Below, in pieces: positions 26,112-35,682 of a DNA stretch of 64,000 nt. Below the pieces are notes generated by a model. That model did not search any database, had not been told where the DNA came from, and saw nothing but the letters and a program-made list of their open reading frames with translations. The stretch is taken from NCBI RefSeq assembly GCF_900637655.1, contig NZ_LR134384.1, forward strand, positions 186,001 through 250,000, written 5' to 3'. The position numbers were made by a program, and so were the translations under genes. The stretch comes from Segatella oris. Its GTDB lineage: Bacteria > Bacteroidota > Bacteroidia > Bacteroidales > Bacteroidaceae. Numbering within the stretch: position 1 is the stretch's first letter; each line of letters starts with the position of its first letter.

Positions 26112-26278
26112 AGTCTCTTTGATACACGACGGTAGAGTACTCACACTGCAAATAAGCAACAAATTCATTGAAAACACTTGCATATTCCAATATTTTTTAC
26201 GAATATTGCAAACAATATTCACGCTATCTGTTGTGGTTCTCTGCGCTTAACCGTTAGCTCACAATTAAAAACCTCACT

Positions 26279-28876
26279 ATGAAGAAAACGCTGTTCACCC
26301 TATTGTTTGTAGCTGTTTCGCTCACCGTTCAAGCACAACATTTCATCAAAGATGCCTCTTTCAGACAGAAAGTAGAGTCTGCCTGGAAAGCAAAAATAAA
26401 TCTTATCGGTGCAAAATACTGGGAGATTAAAAACTTGCAGACTACCCCAGAAGAAGAGGAAGCACTCAAGTTCCTCTATGCCTACATGCCCATCGCCGAC
26501 GCAACCGATTATCCCAAAGCCTATCATTTAGGCAATGTGCGCACAGCTTTACGCACACGCAGAGAGATGCCGTGGGGCAAACAAGTTCCAGAATTGCTCT
26601 TTCGCCATTTCGTTCTGCCCATGCGCGTGAACAACGAACCGTTAGACAGTTCGCGAGCTATCTTCTTCCGTGAGCTGAAAGAGCGTGTAAAAGGACTCTC
26701 CATGACGGATGCAATATTGGAAGTTAACCATTGGTGCCACGAAAGAGTGACCTATGAGCCCTCCGATGCCCGCACCTCTTCTCCCCTACAGTCTATCCAA
26801 ACAGGACGCGGACGATGCGGCGAAGAGAGCACATTTACAGTGAGTGCGCTACGGGCTATCGGTATTCCTGCCCGACAAGTATATACGCCTCGCTGGGCAC
26901 ACACAGATGACAATCATGCCTGGGTTGAAGCCTGGGCAGACGGCAAATGGTACTTTTTAGGTGCATGCGAGCCAGAACCTGTTTTGAATTTAGCATGGTT
27001 CAATGCGCCTGCCTCACGCGCCATGCTCATGCACACACGTGCTTTCGGCGACTACGAAGGCCCCGAAGAAGTGATGCTGCGCACAAACAACTTCACTGAA
27101 ATCAATCTGATAGACAACTATGGAAGTACAGGAAAGATAGATTTCAGTATTATCGACCTACAAGGGAAGCCCGTTGCGGACGCAAGGGTAGACTTCAAAA
27201 TCTATAATTATGCCGAATTCTACACGGCTGCCTCCAAGTACACAGACAGTAATGGACAGACATTCCTCTCCGCAGGAAAGGGAGATATGCTCGTCTGGGC
27301 ATCCAAAAATGGGCATTTCGGGTATGCAAAGGCTTCTTTCGGGAAGGATAAGCACGTCACTATCAAGCTTTCCTATGACGAAAAGAACTTTGGAAAAGAA
27401 GAGGATTTAGACATTGTTCCTCCGGCAGAACATGTGGTTTTGCCAGACGTCACCGATGCACAAAGAGCGCACAACAGTACCCGACTCGCAGAAGAAGACG
27501 CTATGCGAAATGCTTACATTGCCACTTTCCCGACACAGGAGAGCATGAAAGACTATGTCATTCCTGCTGCCATACCTTATATTATAAAAGCACGCGGCAA
27601 CTGGAGAACCATTAAGGCATTCGTTGAAAAGCATGCTGCAAACAGAGTGCGGGCACTTGAACTACTGAGCACATTAAGCGACAAAGACCTTCGTGACATG
27701 CCCATGGAAATCTTGGAAGACAACATGAGCGCACCAACCGACCAGCTTTCACCACGCGTGGAAAATGAAATGATACTCAAACCCTTCAAACATTTCTTTG
27801 CAAAGGCATTCAGCAAGGAAGCCCAAACCTTTAGAAATAATCCTGCACTACTGGTCAACTGGATACAGAAAAACATCAAGATGAATCCCGACAAGCATGC
27901 CATGAGAATTCCCCAGACACCTATCAGCGTATGGGAATGCAGAGTTGCAGACGATAGAAGCAGGGATATCTTCTTTGTAGATGTAGCCCGAAGCATAGGC
28001 ATTGATGCGCGGAAAGATGCCGTTACGGGTAAGATACAATATAAGAAAGACGGCAACTGGATGGATGTGGACTTTGATACAACTGTCCAACAAGTGGCTA
28101 AAACGGGTACACTCATCCTCAACTACACACCCACCGAATACTTAGACGACCCGAAATATTACACACATTTCACGATAAGTAAGATTATCAATGGGCGCAC
28201 ATGGCTTATGAATTTCGACGAAGGACAGTTAGATATGGGAGGAGGAACAACTTGGTCGAATGTTTTCAAAAAGGGAACAACATTAGATGAAGGCACTTAC
28301 CTGCTGGTATCTGGACAGCGAATGGCCGATGGAAGCGTGATGGTTCACAAGCGTTTCTTCACGATTGAACCAGGGAAAACCACTGCAATACATCTTGTAA
28401 TCCGTCAGGAGACAGAGGGCATAAAGGTCATTGGCAGCTTCAACAGCGAAGACTTGTTTGAAAAGGATGGGCAAGAAGTCTCTGTCTTAAGCCAGACCGG
28501 TAGAGGCTATTATGTCTTGGGAATTCTCGGCATAGGCCAGGAACCAACCAACCACGCCCTGCACGACATCGCAAAACTGAAAGAGAAACTCGACAAATGG
28601 GGACGACCGATGGTGCTGCTCTTTACGAGTGAGGCTGAGAAAAAGAAGTTTGAAGCCCAGAAGAGCGAGTTTGGCAGCCTGCCTGAAAAGACAATCTTCG
28701 GCATAGACAGGAATGGAATAATCCAGAAAGAGATTGTAAGAGAGATGAAACTTCGCAATGCCAACCAATTGCCGATATTCATTATTGCCGACACTTTCAA
28801 TCGCGTTGTGTTCATTTCTCAAGGTTATACCATTGGATTGGGCGAGCAATTGGTGAAAACGGGCAGTAAATTGTAA
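26279..28876 (+). CDS. Exported transglutaminase-like protein with a cysteine-free thioredoxin-like tail
   Basis: The protein is 865 residues with a signal peptide (MKKTLFTLLFVAVSLTVQAQ). The transglutaminase core has GRGRCGEES (Cys180) and DDNHAWVEAW (His213), followed by WYFLGACEPEP where the third member of the triad is expected. Residues 290-370 form a carboxypeptidase-regulatory-like sandwich (IDLQGKPVADARVDFKIYNY). The last 110 residues look thioredoxin-like (GRPMVLLFTSEAE, NQLPIFIIADTFNRVVF) but lack CxxC. Such proteins occur in N-glycan loci of Bacteroides and might act as peptidases or amidases on glycopeptides; that role is inferred. cutC follows by 4 bp. Confidence 0.85.
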   Translation: MKKTLFTLLFVAVSLTVQAQHFIKDASFRQKVESAWKAKINLIGAKYWEIKNLQTTPEEEEALKFLYAYMPIADATDYPKAYHLGNVRTALRTRREMPWGKQVPELLFRHFVLPMRVNNEPLDSSRAIFFRELKERVKGLSMTDAILEVNHWCHERVTYEPSDARTSSPLQSIQTGRGRCGEESTFTVSALRAIGIPARQVYTPRWAHTDDNHAWVEAWADGKWYFLGACEPEPVLNLAWFNAPASRAMLMHTRAFGDYEGPEEVMLRTNNFTEINLIDNYGSTGKIDFSIIDLQGKPVADARVDFKIYNYAEFYTAASKYTDSNGQTFLSAGKGDMLVWASKNGHFGYAKASFGKDKHVTIKLSYDEKNFGKEEDLDIVPPAEHVVLPDVTDAQRAHNSTRLAEEDAMRNAYIATFPTQESMKDYVIPAAIPYIIKARGNWRTIKAFVEKHAANRVRALELLSTLSDKDLRDMPMEILEDNMSAPTDQLSPRVENEMILKPFKHFFAKAFSKEAQTFRNNPALLVNWIQKNIKMNPDKHAMRIPQTPISVWECRVADDRSRDIFFVDVARSIGIDARKDAVTGKIQYKKDGNWMDVDFDTTVQQVAKTGTLILNYTPTEYLDDPKYYTHFTISKIINGRTWLMNFDEGQLDMGGGTTWSNVFKKGTTLDEGTYLLVSGQRMADGSVMVHKRFFTIEPGKTTAIHLVIRQETEGIKVIGSFNSEDLFEKDGQEVSVLSQTGRGYYVLGILGIGQEPTNHALHDIAKLKEKLDKWGRPMVLLFTSEAEKKKFEAQKSEFGSLPEKTIFGIDRNGIIQKEIVREMKLRNANQLPIFIIADTFNRVVFISQGYTIGLGEQLVKTGSKL

Positions 28877-28880
28877 GACC

Positions 28881-29648
28881 ATGAGCAGTATGAAAGAGCG
28901 GAAAAAGTTTGAATTTGAAGTCTGTGCCAACAGTGTTGAAAGTTGCATAGCAGCCCAGCGAGCAGGCGCCGACCGCGTAGAACTCTGCATGGGAATACCC
29001 GAAGGGGGCACAACGCCCTCTTACGGAGAACTGCAAATGGCAAGAAACCTGTTGAAAGAAACACGCCTGCACGTCATCATACGCAATCGCGGAGGTGACT
29101 TTCTCTATGCTCCTCAAGAGTTGGAACGCATGGCAATGGATATCGAGCTGTGCAAACGCGTGGGTGTTGACGGTGTTGTTTTCGGTTGCCTGACGCCAGA
29201 AGGAGACATTGACAAAGCTGCCAACACCTTTCTTTTAGAGCATGCAAAAGGAATGAGCGTTACCTTTCACCGTGCCTTTGACCGCTGCCGAGACCCCAAG
29301 GAAGCCTTAAAAAAAATCATAGCATTGGGATTTGACAGAGTGTTGACCTCCGGACAGCAACCTACGGCAGAGCAAGGTATTCCCCTACTCCGGCAACTTC
29401 ATGTCTTAGCAGACAACAGAATTATCCTCATGGCAGGCTGCGGAGTGAATGAAAGCAACATAGCACGTATTCATAAAGAAACAGGAGTGCATGCCTTTCA
29501 TTTCTCTGCACGCGAACCCAAGCACAGTCTTATGACCTACGCCAACCCTGCAGTTTTCATGGGAAAGCCTGGAGCCGACGAAGACACTATTTTGATAACA
29601 ACAGAAAGAAGAGTAAGAAACACGATAGATGCCCTGCTGAATGGATAG
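28881..29648 (+). CDS. cutC: CutC family protein
   Basis: The protein is 255 residues with the family's characteristic start FEFEVCANSVESCIAAQRAGADRVELC, followed by EGGTTPSYG, VIIRNRGGDF, GVVFGCLTPEGDID, TFHRAFDRC, RVLTSGQ and HFSAR. CutC is a TIM-barrel protein first linked to copper tolerance, but its biochemical role is unsettled. A second in-frame ATG lies three codons downstream. It is cytoplasmic and is placed 4 bp after the transglutaminase-like gene. The location in a glycan operon suggests a metabolic rather than a copper-related role here, which is inference. Confidence 0.92.
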   Translation: MSSMKERKKFEFEVCANSVESCIAAQRAGADRVELCMGIPEGGTTPSYGELQMARNLLKETRLHVIIRNRGGDFLYAPQELERMAMDIELCKRVGVDGVVFGCLTPEGDIDKAANTFLLEHAKGMSVTFHRAFDRCRDPKEALKKIIALGFDRVLTSGQQPTAEQGIPLLRQLHVLADNRIILMAGCGVNESNIARIHKETGVHAFHFSAREPKHSLMTYANPAVFMGKPGADEDTILITTERRVRNTIDALLNG

Positions 29649-29734
29649 GAGAAACTTATCTCTTTTCTTCCCGTTAGCTTCAAGGATTTCCCTTCATGAG
29701 TATTGCTCAACGGACTATGATGCGTAGAAACGGA

Positions 29735-29880
29735 TTATATGTTAATTTATTTCAAGGATATTTACAATTGTCCTCGCCTGTTTTGGAAATTTGAATAAAA
29801 GTCTACCTCCATTCCAAATAACGCCCGATTTTTGGCATTTTGTAACACAATGGTTATCAACATGTTGTAAAAAACATATC
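29735..29880 (+). repeat. Left module (L) of dispersed element, copy D (degenerate)
   Basis: The stretch carries TTTATTTCAAGGATATTTACAA, CCTCGCC, GTCTACCTCC and TTCCAAATAACGCCCG, then GGCATTTTGTAACAC and GGTTATCAA, in the same order as copy C. It precedes array D. The rest of the 29649-30216 gap holds array D, a partial R-like start (GGAATTGTAAGC) and the promoter at 30163-30193. Confidence 0.55.
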
Positions 29881-29920
29881 GAATTACAACAACAAATATT
29901 ATAAAAAAGCTTTGTAATTT

Positions 29921-30020
29921 GCATCAGATTAGGTTGTAACTCGCACTCAATTATCGTCTGTTTTGACTCAAATAGCAGCGTCATCTGACTTGAATTACCA
30001 TCTACTATGAATGGAATTGT
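29921..30020. repeat. 22-bp palindromic tandem array D (5 units)
   Basis: Cores start at 29921, 29943, 29965, 29987 and 30009 (GCATCAGATT, GCACTCAATT, GACTCAAATA, GACTTGAATT, GAATGGAATT), each exactly 22 bp apart. It lies about 140 bp upstream of the TlpA-operon promoter. Confidence 0.85.
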
Positions 30021-30162
30021 AAGCAAAAAGCATTAAAGTCGACAGATTATCTCTATTTTCCGGCTGTTTTTTCCCTGGTTTGTGACACTCTGAAATGTTA
30101 AAAATTATAGATTATATTTACAAAAAAGAGACACTCAAAAAGTCTGATTTAGCTTGTTCTGT

Positions 30163-30193
30163 TTTGTAGTTTCACTTTTTTTTCATACTTTTG
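30163..30193 (+). promoter_or_regulatory. Promoter for the TlpA/Omp28 operon
   Basis: TTTG (30163-30166), 19 bp, TACTTTTG (30186-30193) then C is a full consensus match, 24 bp before the ATG at 30217. Confidence 0.8.
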
Positions 30194-30216
30194 CACCCTC
30201 TCTATAAACAAATAAG

Positions 30217-30708
30217 ATGAATAAGTTATTTTTATCCCTTTGCTTGCTGATGATTAGCTTGGCGAGCAAAGCTCAGGAGCAGCTACCAAAAGTGATACTT
30301 AAAGATTTTGAAGGGAAACTTGTACAAACAGACACTATCTCAAATAATGGGAAACCGCTCATTATTGCTTTCTTTGCAACCTGGTGTAAACCGTGCAACC
30401 GCGAGCTCAAAGCCATTGATGAACTTTACGATGATTGGCGGCAAGAAACAGGTGTGCGAATTGTAGCAGTCTCCATTGATCAGGCACAGAACATCAACAA
30501 GGTAAAACCTTTGGTTGACCAGAACGGCTGGCGTTATGATGTATTGCTCGACCCCAACAGCGATTTGCGACGTGCATTGGGCATTCAAATGATACCTTAT
30601 ACGGTATTGCTTGATGGACAAGGTAATATTGTCTATAAACACAATGGCTATACCGACGGTGCAGAAGTTGAGCTTTACGAAAAGATAAAAGAAGTTGCAG
30701 GCAGATAG
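30217..30708 (+). CDS. TlpA-like periplasmic thioredoxin
   Basis: The protein is 163 residues with a signal peptide (MNKLFLSLCLLMISLASKAQ). The thioredoxin fold shows FFATWCKPCNRE (redox CxxC at about residues 57-60), VAVSIDQ, and a cis-proline loop (QMIPYTVLLDGQG). TlpA/ResA-like proteins reduce or exchange disulfides of exported proteins. It is the first gene of a five-gene operon that contains two further CxxC proteins of the Omp28 type, so these are candidate partners. The start of the next gene lies 5 bp after its stop codon. Confidence 0.9.
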   Translation: MNKLFLSLCLLMISLASKAQEQLPKVILKDFEGKLVQTDTISNNGKPLIIAFFATWCKPCNRELKAIDELYDDWRQETGVRIVAVSIDQAQNINKVKPLVDQNGWRYDVLLDPNSDLRRALGIQMIPYTVLLDGQGNIVYKHNGYTDGAEVELYEKIKEVAGR

Positions 30709-30712
30709 TGTT

Positions 30713-32344
30713 ATGAAAAGATGGACAATGATAGGATTGCTCATTGGCATAACAAACATGCCGCTTTGTGCACAAGAGCAGCCGAATAAATTGCGCATTT
30801 CCGGGAGTATTCAAAGCGATATGCTTCTGCCTGAAAAGGATAGTACTACGGGAGCTAATACGCTTAACGGCCGTTTTCTGACGAATACTTATATTGATTT
30901 GAAAGCCACAAGCCGTTACATAGAGGCTGGAGCAAGGTTAGAGTATTTGCAGCATCCGCTTCCCGGATTTGAAACTGATTTCAAAGGTTGGGGCGTCCCC
31001 TATGCTTATTTGAAAGGAAATTACAAGAATGCAGAACTGACCTTAGGTAGTTTCTATGAGCAGTTTGGGTCGGGTTTCATCCTCCGCTCTTATGAAGAAC
31101 GAAGTCTCGGCATTGATAATTCACTGCAGGGTTTACGATTCTTCTATCGCCCTTGGGCTGGTATTGCAGTGAAAGTCATCACAGGACGTCAGCGTAGATA
31201 TTGGAAACACAACGACAGTTGGCTGACAGGAGGCGACATTGAGTGGAATATTGATGAATTGTATAAAGGTTTAAGACAACACAACACCTATGCTACATTA
31301 GGTTTCTCTTACGTTAATAAATATGAGAAAGACGAAGTCATTATGACTGATCCTACCCACCGTCTACGCCTTCCACGCTATGTTAATGCCTTTGATGTGC
31401 GGTTGCGCGTACAGCATCGTGCGTTTAATGTACTGGCGGAAATGGCAATGAAAACTCAAGATCCCTCTCATGACAATGGTTACATCTACCGTAACGGCTA
31501 CGTGACAATGCTATCGGGATCATACTCCAAACGCGGAATGAGTCTGCTTCTGCAAGCAAAGCGCAGCATGAATATGGCTTTTCGAAGTAGTAGAGGAATG
31601 GAAGGAACGTCTTCTTTTGTCAATCATATGCCGGCTTTCACAATAGAACATACCTACGCTCTGGCTGCACTTTATCCCTATGCCACACGTCCCGAAGGGG
31701 AATGGGCTTATCAGACAGCTGCTGCCTATACCTTTCCTAAAGGCTCAACGCTGGGTGGAAGATATGGCACAATGGTAAAAGTAAACTTCTCACACGTTCA
31801 TTCTGTGCGAAAAAATGGCGCAGGTGGCAGTGGCACTGACGGCTATGGCAGTCCGTTTTGGGCATGGGGAACGTCGACTTACTACCAGGATATTGATGTG
31901 CAATTAGAGAAACGTCTCGGCAAAACTACGAAGCTCAACTTCATGTATATGAACCAACTTTACAACCAAACCCTGCTTGAAGGACATGGAGGAATGCTCC
32001 ACTCGCATATCTTTGTAGCTGATGTGAAGCAGAAACTGGCACCCAAAACGACGCTACGCATAGAGGGACAGTATCTCTTCTCGAAAGATGGCGACAAAGA
32101 TTGGGCATTTGGTTTGGCAGAGTTATCGCTTGCCCCACATTGGATGTTCACCTTGAGTGATCTCTACAATCTTGGCAATACTCACGTGCACTACTACCAA
32201 GGTTTCGTAACATATAGCGGTGGAGCACACAGATTACAACTGGGCTATGGTCGCACTCGTGCAGGCTATAATTGTTCGGGCGGTGTATGTCGCTATATCC
32301 CAGCGACCAAAGGGCTTACACTTTCCTATAACTATAACTTCTGA
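30713..32344 (+). CDS. DUF6029-type outer-membrane beta-barrel protein
   Basis: The protein is 543 residues from the ATG at 30713 (MKRWTMIGLLIG); an in-frame ATG at 30695 overlaps tlpA and lies before the signal peptide. The mature part alternates polar and hydrophobic residues with many aromatic girdle residues and ends in an aromatic strand (LTLSYNYNF), typical of an outer-membrane barrel. Length, GFILRSYEERSLGIDNSLQG and neighbourhood fit DUF6029. Its function is not established. Encoded between a thioredoxin and an Omp28 lipoprotein, it may transport or export their substrate. Confidence 0.8.
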   Translation: MKRWTMIGLLIGITNMPLCAQEQPNKLRISGSIQSDMLLPEKDSTTGANTLNGRFLTNTYIDLKATSRYIEAGARLEYLQHPLPGFETDFKGWGVPYAYLKGNYKNAELTLGSFYEQFGSGFILRSYEERSLGIDNSLQGLRFFYRPWAGIAVKVITGRQRRYWKHNDSWLTGGDIEWNIDELYKGLRQHNTYATLGFSYVNKYEKDEVIMTDPTHRLRLPRYVNAFDVRLRVQHRAFNVLAEMAMKTQDPSHDNGYIYRNGYVTMLSGSYSKRGMSLLLQAKRSMNMAFRSSRGMEGTSSFVNHMPAFTIEHTYALAALYPYATRPEGEWAYQTAAAYTFPKGSTLGGRYGTMVKVNFSHVHSVRKNGAGGSGTDGYGSPFWAWGTSTYYQDIDVQLEKRLGKTTKLNFMYMNQLYNQTLLEGHGGMLHSHIFVADVKQKLAPKTTLRIEGQYLFSKDGDKDWAFGLAELSLAPHWMFTLSDLYNLGNTHVHYYQGFVTYSGGAHRLQLGYGRTRAGYNCSGGVCRYIPATKGLTLSYNYNF

Positions 32345-32349
32345 TAAAA

Positions 32350-33138
32350 ATGAAAAGTTTATATATTCTTCTTTTAGTAGGCGTTATACTTCTGACGGGT
32401 TGCGACCCTGTTGCATCTGACAACCGCCTTATTAAAGTGCCGGCAGCCACGCTTCAACGCAACGTGCTGATTGAAGACTTCACGGGGCAGCGATGCATTT
32501 TCTGTCCAGCAGCAACCGAGACTATCACGCAATTGCAAGCTCGCTACAGTGCCGACAAACTGATTGCCGTTGCCATTCATGCTGGTCCGCTTGCCCTCAA
32601 AGCTGCGCCGGGCTTTGTAGGGCTGCGCACAGATGTGGGAGATGCTTATTATAAGAAGTGGGAAGTTCCCAACGTACCAAAAGCAATTATCAATCGTCGA
32701 GGCGGTGTGCTTTCCAAAGAAGCTTGGTCGGGACAAATCTATAATGAGTTTGCTCGGACAACAACAGTAGGTATAGAACTTAAATGTCAATATCACCCAG
32801 ACACTCGCCGTGTGGAGATAACAACAGACTTGAATACTTTGACTGATAATATTCAGGGACGACTGCAACTTTGGTTGGTAGAGGATGGTATCGTTGCTCC
32901 ACAGCTTTTTCCTGGTAATAAGGTAGACAACAACTATACACATAACCACATATTGCGGGCTGCGATCAATGGAGATTGGGGCACAGAGCTGATACTCTCT
33001 CCCAAACATGCGCACCAGGAAAGAACTATTTATACGCTCCCCAATGGCATTGTCGCAGAGAAAGCGTGGGTGGTAGCATTCTTCTATAACGACAATGGCG
33101 TACTGCAAGTTGTTCGACAGAAGATAGCTCTCTCATAA
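32350..33138 (+). CDS. Omp28-like lipoprotein with CxxC
   Basis: The protein is 262 residues with a lipobox (VILLTGC, Cys18). The Omp28 family region begins LIEDFTGQRCIFCPAATETI, in which RCIFCP is a thioredoxin-type CxxC near residue 50. The middle resembles a thioredoxin fold and the C-terminal half is a beta-sandwich with NNYTHNHILRAAINGDWG, typical of the family. Omp28 members are outer-membrane proteins linked to adhesion in Porphyromonas, but their redox potential is rarely considered. It follows the DUF6029 gene by 5 bp. A surface or periplasmic thiol role is inferred. Confidence 0.85.
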   Translation: MKSLYILLLVGVILLTGCDPVASDNRLIKVPAATLQRNVLIEDFTGQRCIFCPAATETITQLQARYSADKLIAVAIHAGPLALKAAPGFVGLRTDVGDAYYKKWEVPNVPKAIINRRGGVLSKEAWSGQIYNEFARTTTVGIELKCQYHPDTRRVEITTDLNTLTDNIQGRLQLWLVEDGIVAPQLFPGNKVDNNYTHNHILRAAINGDWGTELILSPKHAHQERTIYTLPNGIVAEKAWVVAFFYNDNGVLQVVRQKIALS

Positions 33139-33179
33139 ATGAAACATAAATTCTAAAATACAAATATTAAATACTTAAC

Positions 33180-33863
33180 ATGAAATTACGATTACTTGTT
33201 TTCTTTGGTCTATTGACCAGTTTTTTTATTAATACACAGGCACAGGCAATTTCTAATGAAGTTGTGTTCGTTGATGCTAATGGCAATGTCCTTGCTCCCA
33301 ATGCAACGCTTAATCTGAATAAGATTGAGGAGTCCTCTCTCCTGCCTGGATGGAAACAAATAACTGAAAAGTTATTTATCAGCAACACCTCAGCTAAGAC
33401 CGTAAAGGTAAAACTCTCCTGCACTATCACTGCCCTCGAAGAGGGTCAACTGCAAGTCTGTGCACTTGAGAATTGTACCATAGAAGAAACCGTCAAGACC
33501 TATGACGTGAGCACAAAGGAATTGCCTGCCACCGCCCAGAAAGAAGAAATTCATGCAGACTACTCTTTTCCCGACAAAGGAAAATGTATAGCCACATTGC
33601 AACTCTTTATTGAAGAAAAAGGAGAAAACGGTACGACAACAGAGAAGGCCGGCCCTAAAGTTACACTCAACTTTGAGCCAAAGAGCACAGGAATAATATC
33701 TTCCTCATTACAAGACAACTATACTTACGATGTTTTCAACACCAAGGGCATATTACTGTATAAACAGTTAACCTCTCTGTCCAAGCTCCCCAAAGGTGCC
33801 TATATCGTAAATCGCAAAGGTGTGAAAGGTTCTGTTTCCACTCAAAAATACATTGTTCCCTAA
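33180..33863 (+). CDS. Small secreted protein with type IX-like C-terminal tail
   Basis: The protein is 227 residues with a signal peptide (ending INTQAQA). Residues 40-160 form a beta-rich domain of unknown type with two cysteines close together (QVCALENCT). The C-terminus (YDVFNTKGILLYKQLTSLSKLPKGAYIVNRKG) resembles type A sorting domains of the type IX secretion system. It lies between the two Omp28-like genes in the same operon, so it may be a carried substrate or partner. No enzyme motif is visible. Confidence 0.7.
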   Translation: MKLRLLVFFGLLTSFFINTQAQAISNEVVFVDANGNVLAPNATLNLNKIEESSLLPGWKQITEKLFISNTSAKTVKVKLSCTITALEEGQLQVCALENCTIEETVKTYDVSTKELPATAQKEEIHADYSFPDKGKCIATLQLFIEEKGENGTTTEKAGPKVTLNFEPKSTGIISSSLQDNYTYDVFNTKGILLYKQLTSLSKLPKGAYIVNRKGVKGSVSTQKYIVP

Positions 33864-33893
33864 GTATTCTCCTCAAACAACACATTATACAAC

Positions 33894-35216
33894 ATGATAA
33901 AAAGAATTTATATCCTGCTTCTTGCACTCATTGCAATCATCGGTTATCCGGGTGATATCAGTGCCAATGATTATACCCTGATTCCCTCTACGGGCCGAAA
34001 AGTATATGTGCCGCTCACTGCGGAAAGTGCAAAAGGACAGCTGCTGATTACCAATTATGGCAATACTCCCATTCAAAATTTTGATTATACGCTATCTTTC
34101 CTTGGAAATATCCTACAAGAGAAAAAGTTTGTGCTGACTGAACCATTGAAGCGTATGGAGGGAGCAACAATAGAAGTGGATGTGCCTCCACACAACCAAA
34201 TTTCGGAAACAGAATTATTGCTTACAATAACAAAAGTCAATGGTGAAGCCAATAGAGCTTCTGTCAACTATGCCACGCTTCCAAGAATTACAGTTACGAA
34301 AGTGCCACGCCGAAAAGTTGTTGTTGAGGAGTACACGGGGATGTGGTGTGGATACTGTCCACGTGGTATAGCGCTCATGGAGAATTTGGCGCATAACTAT
34401 CCTAACGATTTCATCGGCATTGCCATTCATACGGGTGGCAGTGCTGACCCCTTGACTTGTAATGACTATGCCTGGAAAGCTTCAGATCACAGAAGCCGCC
34501 CTACACTCGACATGAACAGGAACCTTTTGTTGGGTTATGCCAAGGCTATAACCGAGTTTGAAGAAGAAAGAGCTAAAGGTGCGGATATGGATGTTGAAGT
34601 CTCTGCCACGTGGGATGCAGAGAAAGAAAACATCACGGTAACTCCACGCGTCACATTCTGCATAAATAAGAATGAAGCCCCATATGGTTTTGCCTATATA
34701 CTGACGGAAGACGGAATGAAAAGCCCAAACTGGATACAATACAATAATTATTCGGGAAGAACAGCTGAACGTGGAGTATCAAAAGAGCTTGACTATTTTA
34801 TCGATGCTCCTTACGATATAAGAAATCTTGAGAATAATTTTGTCGCCATTGCAGCCGAAGGAGTCAAAACCCCTTTGACCGGCTACATCAAAACTCCGAT
34901 AGAGGCAGACAAGACACAAAGTCATGAATATGTATTTCGCAATATTTCTCATAAGCGCGTGATACAAGACAAGTCGAAACTGAATGTCTGTGTGTTGCTG
35001 ATTAATATGAAGACCGGGCAAATCGAGAATGCAGCCAAATGCCACATTTCTGATGCCAAAACCACAGGCATTTCCTCTTCATCACAAAGAAAGAGCGCCG
35101 CTGCAGAAACTGCACGCTACACCCTTGAGGGTCGCCGTATTCAAACTTCACAAAAGGGTGTTAATATCGTGAAATATAGCGATGGACGTGTGCGCAAAGA
35201 GTTTGTGACACGCTGA
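33894..35216 (+). CDS. Omp28-like protein with CxxC and C-terminal sorting-like tail
   Basis: The protein is 440 residues with a signal peptide (MIKRIYILLLALIAIIGYPGDISA). A 120-residue N-terminal beta-sandwich precedes an Omp28/thioredoxin-like region VVEEYTGMWCGYCPRGIALMENL, where WCGYC is a classical CxxC. A second beta-domain follows, then a Ser/Ala-rich linker and a tail (YTLEGRRIQTSQKGVNIVKY) that resembles type IX secretion C-terminal domains of Prevotella. It is the last gene before a strong terminator. Surface delivery of a thiol-active protein is inferred. Confidence 0.8.
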   Translation: MIKRIYILLLALIAIIGYPGDISANDYTLIPSTGRKVYVPLTAESAKGQLLITNYGNTPIQNFDYTLSFLGNILQEKKFVLTEPLKRMEGATIEVDVPPHNQISETELLLTITKVNGEANRASVNYATLPRITVTKVPRRKVVVEEYTGMWCGYCPRGIALMENLAHNYPNDFIGIAIHTGGSADPLTCNDYAWKASDHRSRPTLDMNRNLLLGYAKAITEFEEERAKGADMDVEVSATWDAEKENITVTPRVTFCINKNEAPYGFAYILTEDGMKSPNWIQYNNYSGRTAERGVSKELDYFIDAPYDIRNLENNFVAIAAEGVKTPLTGYIKTPIEADKTQSHEYVFRNISHKRVIQDKSKLNVCVLLINMKTGQIENAAKCHISDAKTTGISSSSQRKSAAAETARYTLEGRRIQTSQKGVNIVKYSDGRVRKEFVTR

Positions 35217-35248
35217 TAAGATAAAACTTCTTTTTCGCTCGTAGGATA

Positions 35249-35290
35249 ATGCTGTCAGGATGCCTCTTTTTACATCCTTACAGCATTTTT
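35249..35290 (+). terminator. Rho-independent terminator of the TlpA/Omp28 operon
   Basis: Arms 35249-35262 and 35273-35286 (ATGCTGT-c-AGGATG and complement, one mismatch) with a 10-base loop are followed by TTTTTAT. It begins 33 bp after the stop at 35216. Confidence 0.8.
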
Positions 35291-35534
35291 ATATCTTCTA
35301 TAGAACTGTACAAAACATTTTTATTCATTGATGAGTAATTGAAAACACCCTATAATTAAGTCCTTTTAAATATGAAATATTTTACCTTTCATTTCAATAG
35401 GTTCTGCTTTATCAAACAATGAATTATCATGTAACAGAATTAACAATTCTAAAACTTATTGCTTGTAAAACTGTAAATTAAGCATAATTCTATGGTCATT
35501 ACTGCTTATAGATGTTAAATTACATCTGATTCCT

Positions 35535-35682
35535 ATATATCATTACAAATTGATATAGTATATTTGCACTATAAACCTAAATAAATAAAAAACAACAACA
35601 AAACAGGAATTTTGAGGTTTCCCCTGTAATTGTTTGTGGGGGTACTCTAAATAAATTAAGTGTTAACAAATTTATAAATCTA
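35535..35682 (+). promoter_or_regulatory. Promoter and leader of N-glycan system 1
   Basis: CATTACAAATTGATAT at 35541 precedes TATATTTG (35559-35566) plus CA. The leader of about 110 bases has a C4/G5 stem (near 35620-35642) and then the ACTCTAAATAAATTAA-GTTAACAAA block before the ATG. The same blocks precede the second SusC gene. No TTTG stands at -33, so an activator is likely. The remaining part of the 35217-35682 gap is A/T-rich without a gene. Confidence 0.65.

Noticed and set aside
30340..30814. Minus-strand open frames opposite tlpA and the DUF6029 gene
   Set aside because: They are shadows of strongly supported plus-strand genes.
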